From Mesostigma viride (lineage: Eukaryota; Streptophyta; Mesostigmatophyceae; Mesostigmatales; Mesostigmataceae), in the NCBI GenBank assembly GCA_009746045.1, contig RPFO01000080.1, forward strand, positions 566,703 through 589,202: DNA of 22,500 nt, written 5' to 3'. Shown in pieces: positions 9,315 through 18,270 of the stretch. Numbering within the stretch: position 1 is the stretch's first letter; each line of letters begins with the position of its first letter. The notes under the pieces were generated by a model. It worked only from the letters and a program-made list of their open reading frames with translations, had not been told where the DNA came from and searched no databases. The translations under genes were made by a program, and so were the position numbers.

Positions 9315-10663
9315 CTGCTGCCCAGACTGGCCTCCTGCCCCAGCAGGCTTGGCCTTCCTGTCAGGACACTCACGACGCCAGTGACCTTCCTTGCCACACA
9401 CAAAGCATGCTCCACCCTTCTTCCCAGACCCAGCCCCACCCTTGCCAGGCTTCCCCTGGCCTCCCTGAGGCTGCCCACCCTGCTTGCCCTGGTTGCCTTG
9501 AGCTTGGCCCTTGCCTTGCCCTTGGCCACCCTTACCCTGCTGACCACCAGCTTGCTGGCCCCCAACCCCTCCTTGGGACCTGCACCCTTGCCACCCTGAG
9601 CCCCCTGCCTCTGGCGCCTGAAGCGCTTACGCTTGTTGGGCCTTGCCCCATCACGGGCTGGGTACCCGGGGACATCACCTTGGCCCTGCACAGCGGAGGT
9701 GGCATTGCTGCCATGGGACTGGATAGCCTTGCAGGCAGGATCTGGCTTCCTTATGCTGAGGATTACAAGCTCCAGAGCACGCAAGGAGCCATCAGTCTGG
9801 TTAAGAAACATGCGGGCACCGTTCCTCCCATCCACACTCAAACCCATACGGTCCAGGAAATAGTCTGCCAAGGCCCTATCTGTGACCAGGAAGCCATACT
9901 TGGCCCCCTTGTCCCTGATACGGTTGAGCCTAGCCCATTCCTCTGCCACAGGGCCCACTATCTCAAAGGTGTCATACTGATGCTTGTAGTAGTTGGTGAG
10001 GTTGAGAACCTTGTCAGAGAACTCCTCCCTCAACCCTTCCAGGAACTGTGCCCAGGTTAGCTTATCCTTGACAGCAGTCCTAGCCTTCTCCCTGACACGC
10101 TCTGACGAGTCCCTGTTGCACGTGGACGAGTGAAACACTTGCACTAGGTTGACAGTGGGGTCCACGGAGAACACAACAAGCTCCATGTCCTCTAGCCACT
10201 TGTCCAAAGCTTCCTGTGCTAGTGGTGGGTTAAGAGGCTTTTGTCCATTCATAACAGTGACAGCACTCATGTGAGGTCTCGACCCTGGCAGCGCCTTCAC
10301 TGGCTCCACCACAGCGGGTGTCACAACAACAGCACCACTTGGTCCAGCAGGCACAGGGGAGAGCACATCCACATGAGGCCTCTTACCATTGCCGTCAGCG
10401 GAGGGGTCCCTCTTACGCTTCTCCACGGCAGGTTGCCCATTCGCCACCGTTATTGCATCAGATGCCCAGCGCCCGCGCCTTGCGCGCCTCCTCCACCGAG
10501 TCTTCGTGTCGCCTCTTGCTCCCTGGCCGCTTTCCCCCATCGCCGTCGCTGGCTGGGATCGCCTCTCCCACCAGCGCTCCTTGCCCTTCCCAGGCTCCTG
10601 GCTCTCTCCAGCCGGTGCCCCCGCCTCGCCCTTGTCGCCGTCGCCCGGTTTGCCACGAGGCAT
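9312..10663 (-). pseudogene. gag: gag of E2 (frameshifted before the zinc knuckle)
   Basis: The ATG is at 10663. Near 10576 one base is missing relative to E1, and two more near 10461-10470 restore the frame, so about 35-40 residues of the disordered N-terminus are read in another frame without stops. The capsid-like part is intact and keeps the full run of five G that E1 has lost. Near 9578 another base is missing, so the CCHC knuckle (CFVCGKEGHWRREC, about 9365-9410) is out of frame, and the open frame runs on to a false stop at 9308. The true gag stop would be the TGA at 9314-9312. Confidence 0.85.
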
Positions 10664-10715
10664 TATATACAAGTGGGGACACAACAATAAAGGCGAAGGA
10701 AAAGGAAGAACTGAC

Positions 10716-11900
10716 TCAAGCACTGGCGTCGCTGGGGGATGCCGTGGGCACCGTCCCAGCTACTGACTCAGCACCTGCTTGGTTCGCTGCCTCCAGCTCT
10801 CGCTCTTGAGCAGTGGCTGCGATGGGCGTCTCTGGCCGCTCCTCGTCGCTGCCAGCGGCGTCCTCCCCGTCGGCGTAGGGTCCAAGCACTCTGCTAACGG
10901 GTCGCCCGTCTGCAGATTTCTCCACTGGGATCCGGGGCTCGCTCCCACTGGCGATCCCACTCAAGGTTCTTCACCCACCGCGTTCCACCACCCCGCTTGT
11001 TGTTGCAGGCCCCACGACCACCGTAGTCGTGTTCGGGCTCTTGCGGGACGTGCAGCTCAGCACGACGTCGTGCAGCGTACCCTTCTACGGTACCGTCGCC
11101 TTGTCTATCTGCTGAGATGAACGTTCGATGATCCCCTCTGGCTGATCAACGAATTGGTAATGGAAGTCTTCTGGCGTTACCTCCCGACCCGTGATGACCT
11201 CGACCACTGGATCGTGTGCTTCTGGTTCCGCCGCCCGCGGTGTGTCGAGTGTTGACCAAATCCCAAATGGTCGTGTGGTTATCACCCACCGGTCTGCGTT
11301 ACCCCGTGACTCCTGCAAAAGAATGTTCACGAGGTGTTCGCACGTTTGTGAAACCACCTCTGCCGACGACCAGGGGTTGTCGACTTCGCGCGCCTGCGCT
11401 TGCCTGATCACGTCCGGGACTTCAACTCCCGCGCCCAGCACAGAAGTTGCCACCTGATGGTTGAACAGTCGCGCTGCTCCCAGTCCAATGGCCACTATCT
11501 GGCCCAGTGCCTCCCGCGCCAAATCCAGCTGCGACACGGTCACGTGCCCGCCCTGGTGAGCCACCTCCAGACCGTAAATCGTCGAGGACAGCTCGTCCCT
11601 TAGCGACACAAACTTTTCGACGGCCTCTCGCGACAATTCGCCGGGAGCTGTCGAAGCCTCAATCTGCATCACAATGGGGTCGCTCGCCGCCGGCCCTGCT
11701 GCAGTTCCGCAAACTGCCACCCAACCTTTCTTCGCCAGCCCCCTTGCCAGGTACGCCGCCTGGACGAAGGTTGATGCGGTGCTCGGATGAGCGTAGGGAT
11801 GAAAAGGTCGTGTTCGCTCCGGGGCTCCTACCCGAAGCTGCGGCTGCGAGCTCTGGCTTTGCGAAGGCTCAATGGCCTGTTCCCTCGGCACGTTGGACAT
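10716..11900 (-). pseudogene. ORF1 of E2 (frameshifted)
   Basis: This is the same unrecognised ORF1 as in E1, with the ATG at 11900 and the stop at 10718-10716. It is 6 nt shorter: a 3-nt loss near 11662 removes one codon in frame, a one-base loss near 11103 ends the frame early at 11085, and a two-base loss near 10952 follows. About 270 N-terminal residues are still encoded correctly. The position between 5' LTR and gag is the same as in E1, which supports ORF1 as a regular part of the family. Confidence 0.75.
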
Positions 11901-11925
11901 GAAGATGTAAGGAGACAATAATACG

Positions 11926-12570
11926 AGTTAGAAAGAGCTCCCAACGTATGTGAGCTCTTGGTCTTTCACAGCGCGTCTTAGCCAATGTTGCAAGGCAGCA
12001 ACCTTAAATCTGTTCACCAGGCCACGACCACAATGGGCACTTCCACGACCAAGGTGGCACCCACGGTTCGTGCTTTCCGAGATAGCTGGTCATCCCCCAT
12101 GACCAAGCTATATCCTTTGCGTTGTTCCTCGTTCCCATCGGCATGACGAGGCACGTGCAGGCGTGCAAGCAAATCCACAACGTCCACTGGCATCAGTGCA
12201 GAGCCAGGACGTACTGGATTTTCCTAGACTCTGCAACCTAGGAAGTACAGGACCTGTCACAAGCCTGCAAGGTCTAGTATCCTTGCAGCCCTGTGCCAGC
12301 TCCAGTACCCTACTAGTCACAGGCTGCTGCTCCTCCTGGTCTACGTGGACCACAGTCACGTGATAGACAGGCTAAGCCTGTGCAGGCACGGCCTGCCACG
12401 TGTCCTGTCCACTATACCAGAGGACTGCACCCTAGTCGGCCACGGATGGCTAGGACTTCGGGACTTGATATCTTTCTCGTCCCTTGTCTGTTTCAGGCGG
12501 TCAGCACGGCGTTGGAAAGGTCTTTCCAAACTGCATCCACTTAGCATATTGGTTGCCCAAAATGCTAACT
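11926..12570 (-). repeat. 5' LTR of E2
   Basis: This is a 645-bp LTR, AGTTAG...CTAACT. Its internal edge joins the leader with the candidate primer site (11911-11925); its outer edge joins the right half of E1 gag through GCTGG. It shares one base with the E2 3' LTR that differs from both E1 LTRs (a G-to-A change in the CCCAGCC motif), as expected for two LTRs copied from one RNA. Confidence 0.93.
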
Positions 12571-12575
12571 GCTGG
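12571..12575. repeat. Target site duplication of E2, right copy (GCTGG)
   Basis: This is the second copy of the 5-bp duplication described at 4081-4085. The gag sequence of E1 continues from here. Confidence 0.92.
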
Positions 12576-12810
12576 TGGTCAGCAGGGTAAGGGTGGCCAA
12601 GGGCAAGGCAAGGGCCAAGCTCAAGGCAACCAGGGCAAGCAGGGTGGGCAGTCTCAGGGAGGCCAGGGGAAGCCTGGCAAGAGTGGGGCTGGGTCTGGGA
12701 AGAAGGGTGGAGCATGCTTTGTGTGTGGCAAGGAAGGTCACTGGCGTCGTGAGTGTCCTGACAGGAAGGCCAAGCCTGCTGGGGCAGGGGGCCAGTCTGG
12801 GCAGCAGTGA
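12576..12810 (+). CDS. gag: gag of E1, downstream part with CCHC zinc knuckle
   Basis: This is the continuation of E1 gag after the E2 insertion. It encodes a Gly/Gln/Lys-rich low-complexity segment (GGQQGKGGQGQGKGQ), then a CX2CX4HX4C knuckle (CFVCGKEGHWRREC, about 12716-12757) that would bind the element's RNA, then a short tail ending QSGQQ and a TGA at 12808-12810. It is in the frame that leaves the left half at 4085, as removal of E2 and one GCTGG shows. Open frames that appear to start upstream inside the E2 LTR are artefacts of the insertion. Confidence 0.88.
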
Positions 12811-12816
12811 CTAGCT
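12808..12816 (+). promoter_or_regulatory. gag-pol readthrough stop of E1 (UGA CUA GCU)
   Basis: The gag stop is CAG-CAG-UGA-CUA-GCU, and the same frame stays open after it into pol with no ATG for more than 50 codons. UGA followed by CUAG is the established leaky context used by alphaviruses and some animal genes. The arrangement fits Gag-Pol made by occasional readthrough, as in murine leukaemia virus (there with UAG). Gag and Pol sharing a frame and the CUAG context are both seen in both copies. Readthrough itself is inferred. Confidence 0.62.
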
Positions 12817-15800
12817 ACACCATCCCCTGTAAATAGTCAATCACCCCTTGGGGAAGGTGTGCTGGATGTACATAAGGACGGGGGTGTGCCCCTTGTGCAG
12901 CACCAAGGGTGTAAAGATGTTGTTCTTCCACTGGATTGCAATAACAATGCTGCAGCTGAATTCCCTATGCCTCATGCAGGTGGTGGGTCTCCAGCAGGTG
13001 CTGGCCTGGAGGGCCAAGGGACCTTGCTGGAAGGGCCCTGGAGCGGTCCAGGGTGCAGGGCCTGACTTGGGGCGTCAGGATGGCCTGCAGGGAAGCCCTG
13101 GAACCTCAGGAGTGGATCATGTGTCCCCACACACGGTTCAGGCGTCTCGCCAGGTCAGTACTGAAAGAGTGCTGAGCTATGCTGAGGCTGGCCATAGATT
13201 GCATCACATGTTTGGGCATTCTGGGCAGGCAGCAATGTTTGCTTGGAAGCTAGGTAGGGAGCCTTTGTGGGAGGCTTGCCAGGCTGCTGCTGAGAACTGT
13301 GGTTGCCAGGAGAATGCTGTTCACCCACCTCAGTCCCATGCTAGGGAGCCTGCTAGGGAGCGTGGCGACATCCAGATGGATATCCAGCATATCAGGGGCT
13401 TGTATATATTGGTGGGGGTGGACAGGTTCAGTAGATACAGGCTGATAGACGTTCTGCCTGGTATGCAGGAGCACCACTTGTTGTTGGGTATGAAGGCCCT
13501 GATCCCAGGCTTTGGGGTGTGCAAGAGTGTGCAGGCAGACTTGCAGTTTGACTGTTTGCTCAAGCATCAGGACCAGCTGCCTTGTAAGCTGGTAGTAGTC
13601 CCCAGGGAGAGTCATGGGCAGCAAGGGGCTGTAGAGAGATCCATACGTGAAGTGAAGACAGTGGTGCTAGCAGCAGAGTCAGTGCCACTTGTGGCATCTG
13701 CCTTAGAGAGGGCAGCCTGGTGTAAGGGGATAGAAGAGCAGCTGAACCACAGGGTTAACTATTACTTTGATGGTGTGGCTGTCTCTCCCCTGGCCCTGCA
13801 GTATAGCTTGCTACCTGAGAACGTGGTGCAGGCCAGTCTTAGGAAGGCAGACAGATTGTTTGCCCAGCTGAGACGTAAGGACAAGAACTGGAATGTGCTG
13901 AGGCCTCAGGTGGGGCTGAAGGTCAGGATGTGGAAGGAACCATCTATTCCAGGCAAGCGGGGGAAGTGGCAGGATGGGGTTGTCACTCGTGTGGAAGAAG
14001 CTAACAGATCTTGCCTGGTGGCTTTGGAAAAGGATCCAAGGCACGTGTACAGGTTGTCCTGGGCTCATGTCAAGGAAAGAAGGCCACATGCAATCTGGCC
14101 TGCAGACGGGCCAGGCCCTCCCAGCTGGGTTGAGGAGCCAGGCCAGAGCCAGGCAGCAGCAGCTAACAATCCTCTGGTGGTGGATGATGGTCTGTCCCTG
14201 CTGGAAGATGACGAGCAGGAGGAGGCTGCTGAAGCAACTGTCACAAGGCCAGAGGGGACGGGGCAGCCACCTAAGGCCCGGGGGCCTCTCATGGCGGACG
14301 TCATCCGAGCACTCATGCGCAGCAAACATGATCCCAAGGTATCCAAGCTCACGGGGTGGGGGTCGTGCTGGGCAGCTACAATGGAGGTAGATACCAACTC
14401 ACAGGTGTCTGTCATCAGGGAAGAGGATGCTGTAGGCTTACAGATGTCCCATCCCAGTTGCCTTGCTGTGTCTGATTTCTCAGGAAAGGTGTCCATGAAG
14501 ATCCTTGGGGAAGTGAGTGTGCCTATCTTAGGGGTGCCCACCACGTTCTGTGTGGTAGAGGGCTATCAGGGGCCTGCCATTCTGGGTCAGAACTTCTTGT
14601 GCATGCCAGGGGTTACTTTGACCTCTGATGAGTTGGCACTAGAAGGCAGGGGCAGCCTCCCCCTTGAAAGATATCACTATTCCCAGGGTCTTGCAGTGGC
14701 GGTGAAGGCTGTTAGGAGTCAGCCAGCTGAGGGTCCTCAAGGTCAGGAGCCCATAGCTGAGGACCTGTTGATAATCCCAACCACCTTTGATCCACGGCAG
14801 TTAGGGGTAAACAGGTACCAGATAGCTGCTCACAGTCCTATTCCCTGGCGCCAGCTAGTCGAGATGATGCAAAGCCCCAAGATGGCTAAGGCATGGACTC
14901 TTGGCTTTGTTGCTTCTGGGCATGAGTGGATAGTTTCCAACTGTGCAGAACCTGTGGATGAGCTGCCAGAAGTTCACCAGCTGCTCAGATTGATGTTTGT
15001 CCTCAAGCTCAAGGAGGTAGATGGTGTCCAGGTGCCACATGTCAGACCAGTTGTAACCGAGTATCATGGCACTGGCCAGTTGTTAGATGAGGAGCTCTAT
15101 ACTCCAGGGATGCTGCATGACACGTGGAGGATTCTGCTGTGTATATTTCTGTCTTTTCTGGTTAAGGGTGTGCCCTATAGCTCTGTGCTGATTGATTTCA
15201 AGAGGGCTTTTCTCAAGGGTGACCAAGATCAGGCTAGGCAGACTTGGAGAGATATCCCTCCTTTCTTTGTGACTGTACCTGCTGTATGGAGAGCAGAGAT
15301 AAAGGCCAGGTACCTGAGAATTCTGAAAGGGTTGGAAGGTCTCAGGTCCAGTCCCATTATCTGGAGAAAGAGCCTAGAGAAATTCTTGAAGAATACTTGT
15401 GGGTTTTCTGTGTCTCCAGTGGATCCCTGTTTGTTCCAAGGGTCCCACAATGGCCTTCCTGTCTTTGCCTCACTGCATGGTGATGACCTGCATCTCATAG
15501 GTCCACCAGACTGGGTTGAGGCTGTCTTGGCTAAGATCCAGAAGCGGTTTGAGCTGGGTAAGATACAGCACATGGTGGAGAATGAGCCTATGGTCTTCTG
15601 TGGCATGCAGGCTACGTTGTTCCAAGCCAAGGGCTCGTGGTTCATCAGGATGGAGGGTGGTAAGGACTACCCACAGCAGATTGTAGATGCATTGCAGGAG
15701 CCCATCACGCAGGCTAGGTGTGCTACCATCAGGGGCATGCTGGCATGGCTTGCAAGTATATGTGCCCCTGACTTGCTGGTTTTGAGTCGACTTACTGATT

Positions 15801-16384
15801 CCCAGCTGGTTGAGGTGGGTGCTGAGAGTGTGGTGCAGGCTGTCATGATGTCTCCCCCTCTTATACTGGGTCCTGTGGATTTGTACAAGCCCCTTGACAT
15901 GGTTCTCTATGTGGACAGTTCTATGGATAATAGGAAGGTCACAGAGGTCAGGGGCAGGGCAGCAGCATTAGTTACCCTGGAGCAAGATCACACCTCACTT
16001 GTTACCTGGTACAGTCGGTTGCAGAACAGGGTTACACCCAGCAGTGATATTGCTGAGTGCAGGGCAATCTGTGAAGGGCTGCATACTGCTCTTTACTTGA
16101 GGGAGCTCTTCTACCAGCTATGTCAAGTGGCTTCCTGTAGGTTGCAGCTGCACACACTGGTGAGGACTGATAGCATGGGCATGGTGCAATTTGTGCACAG
16201 GCAGCTGGCCAGGAGCAGGGACCTTGACTACTTGTTGCTCAAGGAGATGTCCTACCTAGCTCACATTGAACATGTGCCTGGTGTGGACAACCCTGCAGAT
16301 GCCCTCACCAAGCTGGAGGAGAAGGCGGAGAGGCAGTACCCCCTGCTCCGTGGGCTCATGGACCCCTTACACGGGCGGCCATAG
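12811..16384 (+). CDS. pol: pol of E1: integrase - protease - reverse transcriptase - RNase H
   Basis: Pol follows the leaky UGA. An extra C at 13036-13038 (absent from E2) shifts the frame once; from there one frame runs to a TAG at 16382. Domains in order are as follows. An HHCC zinc-binding region lies at about 13190-13310 (LHHMFGH, then closely spaced Cys). The integrase core has Asp near 13379, Asp at 13538 and Glu at 13634, a DX31E spacing, in contexts QMDIQ, QADLQ and AVERS. A basic C-terminal domain lies at about 13900-14090. A retropepsin has VDTNSQVSVI at 14387 and AILGQNFL near 14575. RT has IDFKRAFLKGD near 15191 and LHGDD at 15473-15487. RNase H has Asp at 15914, Glu near 16054 and Asp near 16169, with the copia-like tail NPADALTK. 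The normal copia order is protease-integrase-RT, so the protease position is exceptional. An upstream TTG-started frame from 12848 is an artefact of the extra C. Confidence 0.88.
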
Positions 16385-16699
16385 AGACCAGGCCTTGCTT
16401 CAGCTTGGGTGTCCCCAGTGGGCTGCTTGACCAAAGTACCAAGTGGTGACTGGTGCTTACTGGTTGACAGCCGGTCCTTCAGGGTTAGGTACACCCTCCT
16501 GGACAGGAGTTGGTGTGGAATGTCACTCCTACCAGCTGAGAATCATGCCTGGCCCTCCCCATGGGGTTCAGAAGAGTCGCCAGGACTTAAGTCGACGCCT
16601 TTGGCCTCAAACAGTTAGGCCATGCAAGGGCAACCCGAATGCTGGTTCTTACAGGTTGCTGTATATATGTTTTCTAGTGCTTGTTTCCAACCTGTTGCT

Positions 16700-16779
16700 A
16701 ATAAAGAACCTGGTTGTGTGACCATGTGGAACATGGTTGCCAGGGAGCCACATTCTGGGTTATATAATGCTTGAATAAA
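16700..16779 (+). terminator. Two AATAAA motifs after pol
   Basis: AATAAA occurs at 16700-16705 and 16774-16779, within 400 nt of the pol stop, and in the same places in E2. They look like polyadenylation signals, but a genomic retrotransposon RNA should end inside the 3' LTR, where no AATAAA is seen. They may serve a shorter mRNA or be incidental. Confidence 0.3.
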
Positions 16780-17246
16780 ACATAATCATGTCTCTCTCAT
16801 GTTGTTTCATGGTTGTAATGTTTCTCTTGTGTGAAGTTCCAGGTCACCTATAAACCTGGAGGTTGGGGTGGGGTTCAATTCCCCAGCAAAGCCACAGCCT
16901 GGCATGAGTGATTCCTGGGCTTAACACCCAGTGAAGACATGGGCTCCCCAATAAGGCAGTATTTGTATAGGTGCTACCTGAGTCTCTTTGAGCATAAAAG
17001 GGAAAGGCTGGCCAAGGCGGGCGCCATAAGAACGGGCGCCTGTGATAACTGTGAAAGATCAGGAACTCACAATAATACGTTCTTGGCATCCTTTAATCCC
17101 AGCCATTGGACTAGGTAATGTGCCTTGACTTTAATCTAGCACCAAGTTCCCAAGGAAAGGTTGGGAGCTGACCAAGAAGGGGTCAGGGGATAACCTGGGG
17201 TGACCTCTGATTCACTGGCCAGTACACCTAGCCTGGTCCAAGGGCG

Positions 17247-17476
17247 TATATGTTGTTCGCTGACTCGGGCCATGGCTGACATCATGCTCCGCCGTACGCG
17301 GGCTGATTTTGCGGTGCAGCAGGGCTATTAGGTTCCTCCCGTTAGGCGTTTCCATTGGTCTTATCGTAGTATAGAGCTTTGACATGGCTCTGTATATAGG
17401 TTTATAGCTGGGCGTTTGCTTTGGTTTGAGTGATTTCACTCTGCTGTAAGTAATTATATTTTTAATATATGTTGTT
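17247..17476. mobile_element. Short SINE-like insertion in the E1 3' UTR with 11-bp duplication
   Basis: E1 has 208 bp (17258-17465) that E2 lacks, flanked by TATATGTTGTT at 17247-17257 and 17466-17476; E2 has this 11-mer once. The insert has no terminal inverted repeats and ends in an AT-rich tail (AATTATATTTTTAA). An 11-bp duplication plus such a tail fits target-primed retroposition of a SINE or a truncated LINE. I do not see clear RNA polymerase III boxes. It happened after E1 and E2 diverged. Confidence 0.68.
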
Positions 17477-17598
17477 ACCCAAAAGGAGGCAGGACCCTGG
17501 GCCCTATCAGGTCTGCATGATCAACCCCAAGGGACCAAGCGGTCTGTGGCTGAGTGGGCACAAGCAAGGTTAGGCTTGTTTCAAGCTGGTCCAGCTCC

Positions 17599-17612
17599 AA
17601 AAGAAGAAAGGG
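17599..17612 (+). other. Polypurine tract of E1
   Basis: AAAAGAAGAAAGGG ends 4 nt before the 3' LTR, identical to E2. It is the likely plus-strand DNA primer. Confidence 0.75.
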
Positions 17613-17616
17613 TTGG

Positions 17617-18265
17617 AGTTAGCATTTTGGGCAACCAATATGCTAAGTGGATGCAGTTTGGAAAGACCTTTCCAACGCCGTGCTGACCGCCTGAAACAGA
17701 CAAGGGACGAGAAAGATATCAAGTCCCGAAGTCCCAGCCATCCGTGGCCGACTAGGGTGCAGTCCTCTGGTATAGTGGACAGGACACGTGGCAGGCCGTG
17801 CCTGCACAGGCTTAGCCTGTCTATCACGTGACTGTGGTCCACGTAGACCAGGAGGAGCAGCAGCCTGTGACTAGTAGGGTACTGGAGCTGGCACAGGGCT
17901 GCAAGGATACTAGACCTTGCAGGCTTGTGACAGGTCCTGTACTTCCTAGCTAGGTTGCAGAGTCTAGGCAAATCCAGTACGTCCTGGCTCTGCACTGATG
18001 CCAGGGGACGTTGTGGATTTGCTTGCACGCCTGCACGTGCCTCGTCATGCCGATGGGAACGAGGAACAACGCAAAGGATATAGCTTGGTCATGGGGGATG
18101 ACCAGCTATCTCGGAAAGCACGAACCGTGGGTGCCACCTTGGTCGTGGAAGTGCCCATTGTGGTCGTGGCCTGGTGAACAGATTTAAGGTTGCTGCCTTG
18201 CAACATTGGCTAAGACGCGCTGTGAAAGACCAAGAGCTCACATACGTTGGGAGCTCTTTCTAACT
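17617..18265 (+). repeat. 3' LTR of E1
   Basis: This is a 649-bp LTR. It differs from the E1 5' LTR by a 4-bp CTAG duplication near 17947, a T-to-G substitution near 18004 and one extra G near 18097. It has the same AGTTAG/CTAACT ends and internal palindromes. Confidence 0.93.
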
Positions 18266-18270
18266 CCGGC
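18266..18270. repeat. Target site duplication of E1, right copy (CCGGC)
   Basis: This is the second copy of CCGGC, directly after the CTAACT end of the right LTR. Confidence 0.88.

Larger units (their letters stand above)
4086..12570 (-). mobile_element. LTR retrotransposon E2, same family, nested in E1 gag
   Basis: This is a complete 8,485-bp minus-strand copy of the same family as E1, bounded by LTRs at 11926-12570 (5') and 4086-4730 (3') and a 5-bp GCTGG duplication. Its internal part holds ORF1, gag, pol, 3' UTR and polypurine tract in the same order. It lacks the SINE-like insertion of E1. Its LTRs differ by four substitutions in 645 bp. ORF1, gag and integrase carry small indels, while the protease-RT-RNase H part is open and appears identical in protein to E1. 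Confidence 0.93.
16385..17598 (+). other. 3' untranslated region of E1
   Basis: About 1.2 kb follows pol, including the insertion at 17258-17476. No frame here is convincing. It contains two AATAAA motifs, a hairpin ACCATGT-gga-ACATGGT at 16721-16737, a T-arm-like GGGGTTCAATTCCCC near 16871, a GC-rich GGGCGCC inverted pair around 17020-17040, and the block at about 17048-17085 that resembles the end of the LTR and carries the 11-nt complement of the candidate primer site (17069-17079). Apart from the insertion it matches E2 closely, with a small indel near 16792-16800. Confidence 0.7.
1053..18265 (+). mobile_element. LTR retrotransposon E1 (copia-type RT), interrupted by nested copy E2
   Basis: E1 consists of the two outer direct LTRs and the internal sequence 1697-4085 plus 12576-17616, about 8.72 kb without E2. 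The order is 5' LTR, ORF1, gag, UGA, pol (integrase, protease, RT, RNase H), 3' UTR, polypurine tract, 3' LTR. E2 sits in gag at 4086-12570 in the opposite orientation. E1 also has a 208-bp insertion in its 3' UTR, a one-base loss in gag and a one-base gain in pol. Its LTRs differ by one substitution plus two small indels (4 bp and 1 bp), so the insertion is recent. RT and RNase H motifs are Ty1/copia-like, while the protease position is not (see pol). Confidence 0.93.

Noticed and set aside
12163-12363. Small frame of 66 codons repeated in the LTRs (also at 1260-1460 and 4323-4523)
   Set aside because: It lies wholly in LTR sequence, appears on both strands as mirror frames and has no recognisable protein.
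12848-13036. Apparent N-terminus of E1 pol starting at a TTG
   Set aside because: This frame joins integrase only because of an extra C near 13036. The frame that continues from gag is the one conserved in E2 across this stretch.
1053-18265. Large palindrome created by inversion or misassembly
   Set aside because: Two different perfect 5-bp duplications and the intact target in E2 gag explain the layout by simple nested insertion, though spanning reads would be the final proof.
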